Counted from the stretch's first letter, positions 7,565 through 17,198 are shown. The stretch is DNA of 39,937 nt from an uncultured Actinomycetes bacterium (GCA_903871335.1 CAIQGE010000028.1:1-39937), one strand, 5' to 3'. The notes: a model not told the origin generated them from the sequence alone. Translations and numbers: made by a program.

Positions 7565-8443
7565 TTACCCTTCTTCGCCGCGCAGGAACCGTTCGAGCTC
7601 CGCGGCCAACTCGTCGCCGCTCGGAAGTTCGCCGAGAGGATTGTCTTCGTTCTCGTCGGCGGTTTCTTCGAGATTGCGAACCATGGATTGGTGCTCGGGA
7701 TTATTCGTGACGAGGTCGTCGACGCGCTGGCGCGCTTCGTCCGCGGCGAGTCGCAGGGGGGCGGCGTTGATTGTGAGTCCGGCCACCGCGGCGAGAGATT
7801 CGAGGAGCGCCGCTGACGCCTGGGGGTAGGGCATGGAGGCGACGTAGTGCGGCACGCGGGCCCACAAGGTGACGACCGGTGTCGCGGTTTCGGCGAAGCC
7901 CATCTCTAACGCGGCCATGATGCCGGCCGGGACTTCGATCTCTCCTTCGACCGTGCCGACGGTTTCGAGGAGATAGGCCGACGTCGACGGGGCGGTGCCG
8001 ATGATGCGCACGGGGCGGGTGTGCGGTGTCGGAGCGGGGAACGCGCCGAGTCCCACCACCAGACGAGCGTCGTAGCGTCCGGCGACGTCGGTGACGAGAT
8101 CAATGAAGTCACTCCAGTGGAAATCCGGTTCCGGACCCACGAGCAACAACACGCCGGCGCCGTCGCCGTCCTGACCGAAGCGAATCTGGATTTCGGGCCA
8201 CGTCAACTCGGTCGTGACGCCGTCAATGATGCGAGCAATGGGACGCCGCGCGCGCTGATCGATGAAGAATTCCGTGTCGAACGTCACGAGGGTCTCGGTG
8301 TCGAGTTCTTCGAGCAAGGTGTTCATGGCCGTGCTCGCTCCGAGGCCCGCGTCAATCCAACCCTCCAGAGCCACGATCAGCACGGGCTCGTGAAGCTCGG
8401 GGTCGGCGAGATACAAAATCCGTTCGAAGGATTCTTCTTCCAT
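7565..8443 (-). CDS. PAC2 family protein
   Basis: 292 residues, matching the PAC2 (proteasome assembly chaperone 2-like) family widespread in Actinomycetota. Visible signatures are the N-terminal PVLIVALEGWIDAG, DTEFFIDQRARRP, the central GVLLLVGPEPDFHW and RLVVGLGAFPAPTPHTRP, and VTLWARVPHYVA. The C-terminus is acidic and helical (DDLVTNNPEHQSMVRNLEE, ENEDNPLGELPSGDELA). Bacterial PAC2 proteins have no settled function; a link to proteasome assembly is only by homology. Start ATG overlaps the stop of the upstream phosphotransferase gene (TAATG), so the two form an operon. Confidence 0.88.
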   Translation of the reverse strand: MEEESFERILYLADPELHEPVLIVALEGWIDAGLGASTAMNTLLEELDTETLVTFDTEFFIDQRARRPIARIIDGVTTELTWPEIQIRFGQDGDGAGVLLLVGPEPDFHWSDFIDLVTDVAGRYDARLVVGLGAFPAPTPHTRPVRIIGTAPSTSAYLLETVGTVEGEIEVPAGIMAALEMGFAETATPVVTLWARVPHYVASMPYPQASAALLESLAAVAGLTINAAPLRLAADEARQRVDDLVTNNPEHQSMVRNLEETADENEDNPLGELPSGDELAAELERFLRGEEG

Positions 8444-9483
8444 TAGCGACCTTCCAACGTGACCTTGGCCGTTTCGGCAAGCAAGGCGATGTGCTTGGGG
8501 AATTCGTCCACGCTGCCGGTGTCACCGGCGGTGGCGCCGGCGCTGTAGCGCGCGAAGACGCCCTGCAAGATGCAGGCCAGCTTCCAGTAGCCGAAGGCTT
8601 GGTAGAACGCGACGTCGCTGACGTCGAGCGAGCTCTGCTGCGCGTAGGCCGCGAGCACCTCCGCCCGCGAGGACATACCGGCCGCCGTCGTGGGCGCCGC
8701 GCCGAGAAGAGCCGCCGAGGCGTCGCCTGGCTCGGCCCAGTAGACGAGGAGCAGTCCCACGTCGGCCATCGGGTCGCCGAGGGTGCAGATCTCCCAGTCG
8801 AGAATCGCCTTCACACGACCACTGTCGTCAAGAACGGTGTTGTCGAGACGGTAGTCACCGTGCACGACGGCCACCTTCTGTTGGGTGGGGATCGAGGCGG
8901 CGAGAGCGTCGCCGACGGCCTCGACGAGTCCGCCGTGGTCGACGCCGGGCACCGCCATCTGCTCGTATTGTCCGCGCCACCTTCGCAGTTGGCGCTCGAT
9001 GTATCCGTCATGACGAGCGAGGTCGCCGAGGCCCGCCGCGTTGACGTCGACGTCGTGCAACTGCGCCAAGGTCGACGCGAGGTGCGAGCCGATGGCGGGT
9101 CGGAGTGCTGCGGGGAAGTCGCGCTCGGTCTGTGCGCGGTCGCGCAAAATAGCGCCGTCAACAAAGTCCATCACGTAGAAGGGCCGTTCGTTCACGCTCT
9201 CGTCCACGCAGAGTCCGAGCGGCGTCGCGACCGGAATGCCGAGGGGGGCGAGAGCCGAGATGATGGTGTGTTCGCGCACCATGTCGTGCGCGGTGGGCAG
9301 CACGTGCGACGTCGGCGGGCGTCGGAGGGCGAACGTCTTTCCGGCGGCGTCCTTCACGCGGAAGGTCAAGTTGCTGCGCCCGCCGGCGATCAATTCGTAG
9401 GTGACGGGGGCGGTGGCGCCCACGTGCTCGACGAGCCACGCCGTCACCGCCGGTTCGTTGATGCCGATCACTTCGGTGGTCAT
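8443..9483 (-). CDS. Aminoglycoside/choline-kinase-like phosphotransferase
   Basis: 346 residues with the APH fold. [21 protein letters not shown] gives the nucleotide-binding loop and Lys/Arg region near residue 50; [12 protein letters not shown] is the Brenner motif with catalytic Asp and metal-binding Asn; [18 protein letters not shown] supplies the DFG-like Asp. This arrangement (including ILDWExxTLGDPxxDxG) is typical of the ACAD10/FadE36-like phosphotransferases of actinobacteria, which are thought to act on hydroxy-fatty-acid-type substrates rather than on antibiotics. ATG at 9483 is preferred because a TAGCCT -10 box lies 8 nt upstream; a longer in-frame start at 9546 would overlap the divergent gene's promoter. 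First gene of a two-gene unit with the PAC2 gene. Confidence 0.85.
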   Translation of the reverse strand: MTTEVIGINEPAVTAWLVEHVGATAPVTYELIAGGRSNLTFRVKDAAGKTFALRRPPTSHVLPTAHDMVREHTIISALAPLGIPVATPLGLCVDESVNERPFYVMDFVDGAILRDRAQTERDFPAALRPAIGSHLASTLAQLHDVDVNAAGLGDLARHDGYIERQLRRWRGQYEQMAVPGVDHGGLVEAVGDALAASIPTQQKVAVVHGDYRLDNTVLDDSGRVKAILDWEICTLGDPMADVGLLLVYWAEPGDASAALLGAAPTTAAGMSSRAEVLAAYAQQSSLDVSDVAFYQAFGYWKLACILQGVFARYSAGATAGDTGSVDEFPKHIALLAETAKVTLEGR

Positions 9484-9491
9484 AGGCGCTG

Positions 9492-9497
9492 AGGCTA
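9492..9497 (-). promoter_or_regulatory. -10 box of the phosphotransferase-PAC2 operon
   Basis: TAGCCT on the minus strand ends 8 nt before the ATG at 9483. No clear ribosome site; fits the leaderless pattern seen elsewhere in this window. Confidence 0.45.
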
Positions 9498-9537
9498 ACC
9501 GAATTTTGTGCCCCTCTTCTCGGTCCGTTTGGGCCGT

Positions 9538-9543
9538 TAGGCT
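9538..9543 (+). promoter_or_regulatory. -10 box of the thioredoxin-like gene
   Basis: TAGGCT ends 7 nt before the GTG at 9551, with no ribosome site between. It forms a divergent promoter pair with the minus-strand -10 at 9497. Confidence 0.5.
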
Positions 9544-9550
9544 CAACGTC

Positions 9551-10255
9551 GTGGCTGACGTGACCGACGCAACCTTTACGACCGACGTCGTGGAGCGCTC
9601 CTATCAAGTACCCGTCGTGGTGGACCTCTGGGCCACGTGGTGCGGGCCGTGTACGACGTTGAGTCCGATCATTGAAAAAGTCATCGCGGAGACGGACGGG
9701 GCCGTGGAATTGGCCAAAGTCGATGTCGACGCGAACCCCCGGATCTCCCAGGCTTTTGGCGTGCAGTCCATTCCCGCGGTGTTTGCGCTCCGTGACGGTC
9801 AGGTTGTTGATTCCTTCGTGGGCGCCCTGCCCGAACACGCGGTGCGCGAGTTTGTGGAGAAGCTCGCTCCCGGTGCCAGTGCCGTCGACAAATTGGTTGA
9901 TGAGGGCGACGAGAATTCCTTGCGTGAGGCGCTCGCCCTGGACGCCGAGAACGTGGAGGCGGCCGTCGCCCTCGCGAACATCTTGGTCGCGAGCGACCGG
10001 GCGGCAGAAGCCGTCGAGCTTCTCACTCCGCTGGCGCGTCAACTACCCGCCACCACCGCACTCGCTCGAGCGCGCCTGGCGGTCCAGGGCGTGTCCTTGC
10101 ACGGCGACCTCGACCTCACGCTCGATCACTTGCTCGAACAAGCAGTGCAGGAACCCGACGCCCGTGAGCACTTCCTCGAAGTTCTCGACGCCCTCGGTCC
10201 CGAAGATCCGCGCTACGTGACCTATCGTCGCCGACTCGCGAGTCGCCTCTACTAG
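9551..10255 (+). CDS. Thioredoxin-TPR protein (CnoX/YbbN-like)
   Basis: 234 residues. The first ~105 are a thioredoxin domain with [13 protein letters not shown] (intact CGPC redox pair), the [23 protein letters not shown] stretch and its cis-Pro. The remainder is alpha-helical, with TPR-like helices as in the YbbN/CnoX family, whose E. coli member is a redox-regulated holdase that hands clients to GroEL and DnaK. The intact CGPC suggests this copy can be redox-active, unlike E. coli YbbN which lacks one Cys. The GTG at 9551 is selected because upstream in-frame sequence is antisense to the phosphotransferase gene. Stop overlaps the next start (TAGTG). Confidence 0.9.
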   Translation: MADVTDATFTTDVVERSYQVPVVVDLWATWCGPCTTLSPIIEKVIAETDGAVELAKVDVDANPRISQAFGVQSIPAVFALRDGQVVDSFVGALPEHAVREFVEKLAPGASAVDKLVDEGDENSLREALALDAENVEAAVALANILVASDRAAEAVELLTPLARQLPATTALARARLAVQGVSLHGDLDLTLDHLLEQAVQEPDAREHFLEVLDALGPEDPRYVTYRRRLASRLY

Positions 10256-11118
10256 TGGAGACATTTCTACCCGGCGAGTCCATTGGGCTGCGTCTGGGTG
10301 AGCATGACTACGACCTCACGCACTACGCCTTGGTCATGGGCATTCTGAACCGCACCAAGGATTCCTTCTTCGCTCCGGCCGCAACCTTTGCGCTGGATGC
10401 GCTCTACGAAAGGGCCGAGCAATTAGTCACCGATGGAGCCGACCTGCTCGACGTGGGTGGTGTGAAGGCCGGCCCGGGTGACGAGGTCAGCGAACAGGAG
10501 GAACTCGACCGCGTCGTGCCCGTGATGGAAGAACTGCACCGACGTTTCGACGTTCCCCTCTCGATTGACACGTGGCGCGCGAGTGTCGCGGGCGCCTGCT
10601 TCGCCGTGGGTGCGTGCGTCGGTAACGACATTTCGGGTTTTGCCGATCCCGAGTACCTACCGGTGGCCGCCGCCGCGCACGCCACCGTCGTCGCCACCCA
10701 CATTCGACTCCGACCCCGCGTGGCCGATCCGACGCCGCAGTACGACGACGTCACGTCCACCGTCACGTCGTTCCTGACTGATCGTCGCGACCAAGCGCTC
10801 GCCGCGGGTGTGGCGTCGGACCGCATCATCGTCGACGCCGGCTTGGACTTGGGCAAGACCGCGGCGCACTCACTGCAACTGCTGCGCGATTCGGCCACGC
10901 TCGCGTCGTTGGGGCCCCCGCTGCTCCTGTCGGCGTCGAACAAGACCTTCCTCGGCGTCATGTTCGATCTTCCCGTGACCGAGCGCCGCGAACCATCTTT
11001 CTCCGCGGCGGCGTTGGGAATCATCGGTGGGTGCCGGATTCTCCGCGTGCACGACGTGCGGGGCACCGTTCGCGTGCGCGACGCCCTCGAGGCCGTCATG
11101 GAGGCTCGTCGTGACTGA
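10255..11118 (+). CDS. folP2: Dihydropteroate synthase family protein, FolP2 type
   Basis: 287 residues with the pterin-binding TIM-barrel landmarks: MGILNRTKDSF, DGADLLDVGGVKAGPGDEV, LSIDTWRA, GNDISGF, DAGLDLGKT, LLLSASNKTFLG and RVHDV. Several differ from true DHPS: NRTKDSF where NVTPDSF is usual, DVGGVKAGPG where DVGGESTRPG is usual, IDTWR, and SNKTFLG where SRKxxxG is usual. As I recall the mycobacterial FolP2 sequence, the NRTxDSF, DVGGVKAGPG and DTWR features are shared with it, and FolP2 is reported to lack synthase activity. Real folate synthesis by this protein is therefore uncertain. It lies between the CnoX-like gene and holA with overlapping stops and starts. Confidence 0.85.
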   Translation: METFLPGESIGLRLGEHDYDLTHYALVMGILNRTKDSFFAPAATFALDALYERAEQLVTDGADLLDVGGVKAGPGDEVSEQEELDRVVPVMEELHRRFDVPLSIDTWRASVAGACFAVGACVGNDISGFADPEYLPVAAAAHATVVATHIRLRPRVADPTPQYDDVTSTVTSFLTDRRDQALAAGVASDRIIVDAGLDLGKTAAHSLQLLRDSATLASLGPPLLLSASNKTFLGVMFDLPVTERREPSFSAAALGIIGGCRILRVHDVRGTVRVRDALEAVMEARRD

Positions 11119-12133
11119 GGCCCTGGTGTGTGTGCTGGGCAATGACGCGACCATCGTGAGTGACACCCTCCACAGCGTGATCGGGGAGTTGCTCGATGGC
11201 CTCGACGCGGCGATGGCGCTGGAAGATTTCTCGGTGAAGGACGCAACCTCCGGTGACGATGAGGTGAGCTCGGTGACCCAGCGCACCATGGAGGCCCTCA
11301 ATACGCCGCCCTTCCTCGTGCCGAAGCGCGTGGTCGTCCTACGCGACGTGCAAGCGCTCGGCGCTGAGGACACCGAATTCTTGACGCGGTGGGCGGCCTC
11401 GCCGACGCCCGGCATCGTGTTCGTGATCTCGGTGGTCGGCGGCAAGTCCAAGTCCAAGTTGGTCAAAGTGGCCGATCGCGTCGTCGACGTCACCGTGGGT
11501 TCACGGCCCAAGGACAAATTGGAATTCATCTCGGAGCGCCTCGAAAGTCTCGGCGTCAAGCTCCAGGCGGGCGTGGCGGCCAAGATCACCGACCGGGTCG
11601 GTGATGACGTGGCGCGAGTTGATTCACTCGGACGCACCCTGCACGCGATCTACGGGTCCGCACCGCTCTCCTTTGCCCACGTCGAGCCGTATCTCGGGGA
11701 CGCGGGCAACGTGCCCGAATGGGACCTCACCGAAGAGATCGATCAGGGCCACGTTGCCGCCGCGATCACCATTGCGCGCCGCATGCTCGATTCACGGGAG
11801 CGGGTCGGCGTGCAGATCATCAATATCCTCCAGCGCCACTACTTGCGCATGGCTCGGCTCGACGGGTCGGGCGCCAGCACTGGGGAAGAGGCGGCCGAGA
11901 TCATCGGAGGACACTCGTATCCCGCACAAAAGTTGGTGCGCGCCGCACGCGTGCTCGGTGGCGACCGCATTGCCTACGCCGTGGACCTCATTGCCCGCGC
12001 TGACCTCGACCTCAAGGGTGGGGCGAGTTACGGCGGCCAGGGCGAGGACTCGATTGATAAGACGGATCTCACGGTCGTCGAAGTCCTCGTGGCCCGACTG
12101 GCGAAAATGAGTGAGGCGGCTCGGCGGAGTTAG
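11111..12133 (+). CDS. holA: DNA polymerase III delta subunit
   Basis: 340 residues, the clamp-loader subunit that opens the beta sliding clamp. Similarity is diffuse but characteristic: N-terminal NTPase-like domain (LVCVLGNDATIVSDTL), PPFLVPKRVVVLRDVQAL, and a C-terminal collar domain with IINILQRHYLRMARLDG and KTDLTVVEVLVARL. Position immediately facing rpsT is the conserved holA-rpsT context of actinobacteria. The GTG at 11111 overlaps the preceding stop by 8 nt; the in-frame sequence further upstream belongs to the folP2 coding region. Confidence 0.88.
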   Translation: MTEALVCVLGNDATIVSDTLHSVIGELLDGLDAAMALEDFSVKDATSGDDEVSSVTQRTMEALNTPPFLVPKRVVVLRDVQALGAEDTEFLTRWAASPTPGIVFVISVVGGKSKSKLVKVADRVVDVTVGSRPKDKLEFISERLESLGVKLQAGVAAKITDRVGDDVARVDSLGRTLHAIYGSAPLSFAHVEPYLGDAGNVPEWDLTEEIDQGHVAAAITIARRMLDSRERVGVQIINILQRHYLRMARLDGSGASTGEEAAEIIGGHSYPAQKLVRAARVLGGDRIAYAVDLIARADLDLKGGASYGGQGEDSIDKTDLTVVEVLVARLAKMSEAARRS

Positions 12134-12253
12134 GGACGACGTCCCCGTCGACGACGTCGTGACGTCACGCGAGCAGGGTCACAGGTGATGCACACATCTG
12201 GGAAGATGGCCCGAACCAGAAAGAATTCGGGGCGTTCGAACCGGAGCGTGGGA

Positions 12254-12517
12254 CTACGCGTTGGCCTTGAGCTTGTTGATGCGACGGGTCAGACCACTCT
12301 TGCGGTTGGCGGCCTGATTCTTGTGAATGACGCCCTTGGCCGCAGCCATGTCGATGCGCTTGATGGCGAGACGGAGGGCCGCTTCTTCGTTGTCAGTGCC
12401 GACCGAGGAGACCGCGCTCTTCGTGCGGGTGCGCAGTTCGGACTTGACGGCCTTGTTACGGGCGCGCGCCTTCTCGTTCTGCTTGTTCCGCTTGATCTGG
12501 CTCTTGATGTTGGCCAC
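12254..12517 (-). CDS. rpsT: 30S ribosomal protein S20
   Basis: 87 residues, the normal size of S20, rich in Lys/Arg and helical throughout: [20 protein letters not shown] at the start and [20 protein letters not shown] near the end, both family hallmarks. It binds 16S rRNA early in 30S assembly. The GTG at 12517 is chosen since it gives the canonical N-terminus and is preceded by GAGG about 10 nt upstream; an in-frame ATG further upstream would add 16 non-conserved residues. A TAGCAT -10 candidate (12570-12565) would give a leader of about 40 nt. Confidence 0.95.
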   Translation of the reverse strand: MANIKSQIKRNKQNEKARARNKAVKSELRTRTKSAVSSVGTDNEEAALRLAIKRIDMAAAKGVIHKNQAANRKSGLTRRINKLKANA

Positions 12518-12639
12518 GAAAGAAACCTCGTTGTCTGGCGCCGAAGGGTCCGGCGGGCTTGTCAATGCTAGCAGGACAGCCCCAGCTCGGGAAAGTCGCG
12601 CGTCCGTGGCGCTGGAGGGACGGGTAGCCTTGTCGGACC

Positions 12640-14445
12640 GTGGCTACCGTACCGAACCCTCTCGACCCGTCGAGAATCCGTAATTTCTCGATTATTGCCC
12701 ACGTGGACCACGGAAAGTCGACGTTGTCCGACCGGATCCTGGAGATCACCGGTGCCGTTGATCCGCGCCTCATGCGCGCTCAGTACCTCGATTCCATGGA
12801 CATTGAGCGCGAACGCGGCATCACGATCAAGGCGCAGAACGTCCGCGTGCATTTCGAAGACCACATTCTCCAATTGATCGACACGCCCGGACACGTCGAC
12901 TTCGGGTACGAAGTGTCGCGGTCTCTCGCGGCGTGCGAAGGTGCCGTTCTCCTCGTCGACGCGAGTCAGGGCATTCAGGCCCAGACGCTGGCCAATTGCT
13001 ACCAGGCACTCGAAAATGATCTCGAGATCGTGGCGGTCCTGAACAAAATCGACCTGCCCGCGGCTGATCCCGAGCGCTGCAAGGATGAACTCGAGCGTGT
13101 CCTCGGGCTCCCGGCCAACGAAATTTTGTCGATATCGGCGAAGACTGGCGAAGGCGTGGCCGAGTTGCTGCGGGCGGTCATTCAACGGATCCCGGCCCCG
13201 ACCGGCGATCCGGACGCGCCGCTGCGCGCGCTGATATTCGATTCGAACTACGACCAGTATCGCGGTGTCATTTCCTCCATCCGCGTGATGGAGGGCACCC
13301 TCAAGTCGAACACGAAGATTCGCATGATGCAGGCCGCGGCCAATCACGAGATCGAAGAGATCGGTGTGCGCACCCCCGTGCCCGTACCGACGAAGCAACT
13401 CGGTCCGGGAGAAGTGGGCTACCTCATCGCCGGGATCAAGGAAGTCGCTTCCGCCCGTAGTGGTGAGACGGTGACCGAATCCCAGCGTCCGGCCGCCGAG
13501 GCACTCTCGGGATATCGCGACCCCAAGCCCATGATCTTCTGCGGCATCTTTCCCATTGACGGCGACGAGCTACCCGATCTTCGCGACGCGCTCGACAAAA
13601 TGAAGTTGAATGACGCGTCCATCACTTTCGAACCCGAGAGTTCCACCGCCCTCGGTTTCGGCTTTCGCTGCGGATTCTTGGGTCTCTTGCACATGGAAAT
13701 CGTTCGTGAGCGACTCGAGCGCGAGTTCAATCTGTCTCTCATCGCCACCGCGCCGTCAGTGGTGTACCGCGCCTTTTTGACCGACGGCACGGAAGTGAAC
13801 GTCGACAACCCGACCGAGCTGCCCGAACCCAGTCGGTTGGACCACATTGATGAACCCATGCTCGACATCTCGATTCTCACGCCGAGTGAATACCTCGGCG
13901 CGGTCATGGACCTGTGTCAGAGTCGCCGCGCCGAGATGAAGAAGATGGATTACCTCTCGACCGAACGAGTGGAATTGCGCTACGTGATTCCCCTCGCGGA
14001 AGTGGTCATTGACTTCTTTGACGCCCTCAAGAGCCGCACGAAGGGTTACGCGTCACTCGATTACGAGCAAAGCGGGTATCAGACGAGCCAACTCGTACGC
14101 GTGGACCTCCTGATCAATCACGAACCGGTGGACGCCTTTTCCACCATCGTGCACAAATCCAACGCCGACCTCTACGGGCGCAAGATGGCCGAACGACTGA
14201 AGGAACTCATTCCTCGCCAGATGTTCGACGTCCCGATTCAGGCCGCCGTCGGCGGACGCATCATCTCTCGCGAAACCGTGAAGGCTCGTCGCAAGGACGT
14301 GCTGGCGAAGTGTTACGGCGGCGACATCACACGAAAGCGCAAATTGCTCGAAAAGCAAAAGGAGGGCAAGAAGCGCATGAAGAACATTGGTCGCGTGGAA
14401 GTTCCTCAGGAAGCTTTCGTGGCGGCCCTCAAACTCGAGGACTGA
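12640..14445 (+). CDS. lepA: Elongation factor 4 (LepA)
   Basis: A 601-residue translational GTPase that acts on the ribosome and affects initiation and 30S biogenesis. G1 [10 protein letters not shown], the G2 region [14 protein letters not shown]3 DTPGHVDF and G4 NKIDLP are all present, followed by EF-G-like domains and the LepA-specific C-terminal domain ([20 protein letters not shown]...[17 protein letters not shown]). The length is normal. The GTG at 12640 has no nearby Shine-Dalgarno; TAGCCT at 12625-12630 lies 9 nt upstream, so the message may be leaderless. Divergent from rpsT. Confidence 0.97.
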   Translation: MATVPNPLDPSRIRNFSIIAHVDHGKSTLSDRILEITGAVDPRLMRAQYLDSMDIERERGITIKAQNVRVHFEDHILQLIDTPGHVDFGYEVSRSLAACEGAVLLVDASQGIQAQTLANCYQALENDLEIVAVLNKIDLPAADPERCKDELERVLGLPANEILSISAKTGEGVAELLRAVIQRIPAPTGDPDAPLRALIFDSNYDQYRGVISSIRVMEGTLKSNTKIRMMQAAANHEIEEIGVRTPVPVPTKQLGPGEVGYLIAGIKEVASARSGETVTESQRPAAEALSGYRDPKPMIFCGIFPIDGDELPDLRDALDKMKLNDASITFEPESSTALGFGFRCGFLGLLHMEIVRERLEREFNLSLIATAPSVVYRAFLTDGTEVNVDNPTELPEPSRLDHIDEPMLDISILTPSEYLGAVMDLCQSRRAEMKKMDYLSTERVELRYVIPLAEVVIDFFDALKSRTKGYASLDYEQSGYQTSQLVRVDLLINHEPVDAFSTIVHKSNADLYGRKMAERLKELIPRQMFDVPIQAAVGGRIISRETVKARRKDVLAKCYGGDITRKRKLLEKQKEGKKRMKNIGRVEVPQEAFVAALKLED

Positions 14446-14457
14446 AGAGCTCGTTCT

Positions 14458-14985
14458 CTAGTATCCGGTCGCCCCGTCGATCAACTCGCGCAGGAAGTCG
14501 GCGTGCCCCACGTGACGGGCGTACTCCTCGATCATGTGGATCATCACCCACCTGGTGTCGACCTTCTCGCCACCCCACGCGGCGTTGTCGCGGGTCGCAG
14601 AGTCGTCGAGCGATCGCTGGGCCACGATGTCACGCGACGTCACGCACGCTCGATCAAACATGTCCGCGACTTCCATCAGGGACAGTGCCGAGAGATCGTT
14701 GAAGTCCGCGTCCGGATCCTCTTCATTGTCGATGTACCACTGCACGTCGCGACCTTCGAGAATGTCCTCAAACCAGTACTGCTCGACGGCGGCCATGTGA
14801 CGCAGGAGTCCGAGCAAGGTCAGCGCGGACGTGGCGACGGGCCGCGCAGTCAATTGCTCGAGTCGCAGCCCGTCGCACTTCATCAGCAGCGTGGCGCGGT
14901 AGTAGTCGAGCCACGCCGTCAGCTGCGTGCGTTCGTCGCCGTGACGAGGGAGGACTGGGCGACTGGGGGCGGAGATGAAATCCAC
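14458..14985 (-). CDS. DUF664 / DinB-like four-helix protein
   Basis: 175 residues of the DinB/DUF664 superfamily (often labelled mycothiol transferase). The N-terminal helix contains DERTQLTAWLDYYRATLL, then SALTLLGLLRHMAAVEQYWF with the first metal-ligand His, and the C-terminal RWVMIHMIEEYARHVGHADF supplies the other two His residues (H-x(3)-xx-H type) of the metal site. In actinobacteria related proteins transfer low-molecular-weight thiols to electrophiles; the substrate here is unknown. It stands alone, convergent with lepA and divergent from hrcA. Confidence 0.85.
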   Translation of the reverse strand: MDFISAPSRPVLPRHGDERTQLTAWLDYYRATLLMKCDGLRLEQLTARPVATSALTLLGLLRHMAAVEQYWFEDILEGRDVQWYIDNEEDPDADFNDLSALSLMEVADMFDRACVTSRDIVAQRSLDDSATRDNAAWGGEKVDTRWVMIHMIEEYARHVGHADFLRELIDGATGY

Positions 14986-15017
14986 GCCCGCAGGTTAGGG
15001 CGGTCGCCCGTAGCACG

Positions 15018-15044
15018 TTGGCACTCGGTAGAATCGAGTGCCAA
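15018..15044 (+). promoter_or_regulatory. CIRCE operator of the hrcA-dnaJ operon
   Basis: TTGGCACTC-N9-GAGTGCCAA, a perfect 9-bp palindrome with the 9-nt spacer of CIRCE (consensus TTAGCACTC-N9-GAGTGCTAA). The spacer contains TAGAAT (15029-15034), a good -10 box, so HrcA bound here would block RNA polymerase directly. TAAGGAG and the hrcA ATG follow within 12 nt. Confidence 0.93.
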
Positions 15045-15055
15045 TAAGGAGTCTC

Positions 15056-16105
15056 ATGGCCCGACGTTCTGAAAAACAGGATCCGGCGCAGGAACTCGAC
15101 GCCCGCAAGGCCGCCATCCTGGATGCCGTTGTCACCGAGCACATCGACACCGCCCAGCCGGTCGGCTCCTCCTCGGTCGCCGCCAGTCAAGCCGTGGGCG
15201 TGTCGCCGGCAACGGTGCGCAGTGAAATGGTTGCGCTCGAACGCGAGGGCTTCTTGTCACAACCCCACACGTCCGCCGGTCGTATTCCCACCGATCGCGG
15301 ATACCGCTACTTCGTTGATCACCTCCGTCAGGGCACGCTGGGCGAAGCCCAGCAGGTGACCGTGCGCGAGTTTTTCAACTCCGTCCATGGAGAGATCGAG
15401 GATGTGCTCGAGCAGACCTCCACGCTGTTGAGCTCGCTCACGCAGTACACGTCCGTCGTGGTGGGACCAAGCCACACCCACGCCACGATCCGCTCCGCCC
15501 AGATCGTCGACCTGGGTCCGACGAGAGCGTTGGTCGTCGCGGTGCTCTCCGACGGGGCCGTGGAAAAGCGCACCCTGGAGCTCGACCTCGAGGTGTCGGT
15601 GATCGACGTCGCTGACGCGTCGTCGCAGCTCAACGCCCTGCTGGTGGGCGCGTCATTGGATCAGCGTGTCGAACTGCCGTCGCGCGAAGGCGCGGTGGCG
15701 GAACTCATTCGACGCAGCACCGCGGCGATCTTCGAACAGACGCCGACCATTGATGGCGACCAGGTCTTCATCGGCGGATCGTCACGGGTGGCGGACGCGT
15801 TTGAAACCGTCGACACGGTCCGCAGCGTGCTCGGCATTCTGGAACAAGAACTCGTCGTCGTGTCCCTGTTGCGCGACATCATGGACAAGGGTCTCACGGT
15901 GTCGATCGGATCGGAACTCGGATTTGAATCCTTGTCCGCGTGCGCGGTCGTGGTGGCGCCCGTGTCGATTGATGGTGTTCCCGCCGGCGCGGTGGGACTA
16001 CTCGGACCGACCAGAATGAACTATCCCGAAGCGCTCGCGACGGCGCAAGCGGTTTCGGAGGAATTGGCACATCGCTTCGGCGGCGAGGAGAAACGACGTG
16101 GCTAG
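15056..16105 (+). CDS. hrcA: Heat-inducible transcription repressor HrcA
   Basis: 349 residues. The N-terminal winged helix includes LDAVVTEHIDTAQPVGSSSV and the recognition segment GVSPATVRSEMVALEREGFL, followed by the family-defining QPHTSAGRIPTDRGYRYFVD. A GAF-like middle domain and a C-terminal IGSELGFESLSACAVVVAPV complete the family pattern. HrcA represses chaperone genes by binding CIRCE, and needs GroEL to fold; the CIRCE site just upstream indicates autoregulation of this operon. ATG at 15056 with TAAGGAG 4 nt upstream is unambiguous. Stop overlaps dnaJ by 8 nt. Confidence 0.96.
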   Translation: MARRSEKQDPAQELDARKAAILDAVVTEHIDTAQPVGSSSVAASQAVGVSPATVRSEMVALEREGFLSQPHTSAGRIPTDRGYRYFVDHLRQGTLGEAQQVTVREFFNSVHGEIEDVLEQTSTLLSSLTQYTSVVVGPSHTHATIRSAQIVDLGPTRALVVAVLSDGAVEKRTLELDLEVSVIDVADASSQLNALLVGASLDQRVELPSREGAVAELIRRSTAAIFEQTPTIDGDQVFIGGSSRVADAFETVDTVRSVLGILEQELVVVSLLRDIMDKGLTVSIGSELGFESLSACAVVVAPVSIDGVPAGAVGLLGPTRMNYPEALATAQAVSEELAHRFGGEEKRRG

Positions 16106-17198
16106 TACCGACCTGTACGAGCTCTTGGGAGTTGAACGTAACGCGAGCACCGACGATCTGAAGCGGGCCTATCGCAAGTTGGCGCGAGAACTGCACCCCG
16201 ACGCCAATCCCGATGACCCGGCGGCGGAAGCGCGTTTCAAGGAAGTCTCTCAGGCGTACGAGATTCTGTCGGACCCCGATCGTCGAGCCAACTACGACCG
16301 TTTTGGTTCGGAAGACAGTTTCGCGGGCGGCTTCCAGCCCGGATCGGTACAGGACATCTTCGACATCTTCTTTGGCGGCATGTCGGGCGGCGGTGGTGCG
16401 CGCCGCGCAGGGCCGCAACCGGGCCCGGACGCGGAAGTTGTTGTCGACCTCAGCTTGGACGACGCTGCCTTCGGGGTCACTCGCGACGTCTCGGTCAATG
16501 TGTTGGTCGCTTGCCGGGACTGCTCGGGATCAGGTGCCGCCGCCGGCACGTCGGCGACGCGATGCGAAGAGTGCTTCGGATCGGGCCAAGTCCGTCGGGT
16601 CAGAAATTCCATTCTCGGACAGATGGTGACGGCCACGCCGTGCCCCGTCTGTCGGGGGATGGGAGAAGTCATCGCCACCCCGTGCAGCACGTGTCGTGGG
16701 GACGGACGTCAGCAAGAACAACGCACGCTCACCGTTGAAATTCCCGCTGGCATCGAAAACGGCTCCACCATGCGGCTCATCGATCGCGGCCCCGCGGGCC
16801 CTCGCGGTGGACCGAACGGGACCCTGTACGTGCATCTCCGTGTGGCCGACGACGATCGGTTTGAACGCCACGGCGATGACCTGCACCACGAGGCCGAGAT
16901 CACCTTCGCCCAGGCGGTGCTCGGTGCCTCCATCACGGTTCCCACGTTGCGCGATACCCACGAATTGGAAGTTGCCCCCGGTACCGAGACCGGCACGGTG
17001 ATGGTGATTCGCCACGAGGGCGTCCACCACCTGCGTGGACGAGGGCGTGGTGACCTCTATGTGCACCTCAAGGTCAGCGTGCCGAGCGAACTTGACGAGG
17101 AGTCCGAACGGCTTTTGCGCGAGTTTGCCGCACACCGGGGCGAAACCGTGAAGGAGCCAGCGCACGGCTTGTTCTCACGTCTGCGATCGAAGCGTTGA
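16098..17198 (+). CDS. dnaJ: Chaperone DnaJ (type I)
   Basis: 366 residues. J domain at residues 1-70 with the HPD triad (ARELHPDANPDDP), a Gly/Phe-rich linker, then four CxxCxGxG zinc-finger repeats (CRDCSGSG, CEECFGSG, CPVCRGMG, CSTCRGDG), and two C-terminal substrate-binding domains. It stimulates DnaK ATPase and delivers unfolded clients. As the hrcA-linked copy with a short G/F region, it corresponds to the DnaJ2-type gene of actinobacteria. No dnaK or grpE lies nearby. GTG start inside the end of hrcA. Confidence 0.96.
   Translation: MASTDLYELLGVERNASTDDLKRAYRKLARELHPDANPDDPAAEARFKEVSQAYEILSDPDRRANYDRFGSEDSFAGGFQPGSVQDIFDIFFGGMSGGGGARRAGPQPGPDAEVVVDLSLDDAAFGVTRDVSVNVLVACRDCSGSGAAAGTSATRCEECFGSGQVRRVRNSILGQMVTATPCPVCRGMGEVIATPCSTCRGDGRQQEQRTLTVEIPAGIENGSTMRLIDRGPAGPRGGPNGTLYVHLRVADDDRFERHGDDLHHEAEITFAQAVLGASITVPTLRDTHELEVAPGTETGTVMVIRHEGVHHLRGRGRGDLYVHLKVSVPSELDEESERLLREFAAHRGETVKEPAHGLFSRLRSKR

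Noticed and set aside
8491-9492. Plus-strand ORF opposite the phosphotransferase
   Set aside because: Low-complexity shadow of a gene with HGDYRLDN and DWE motifs on the minus strand.
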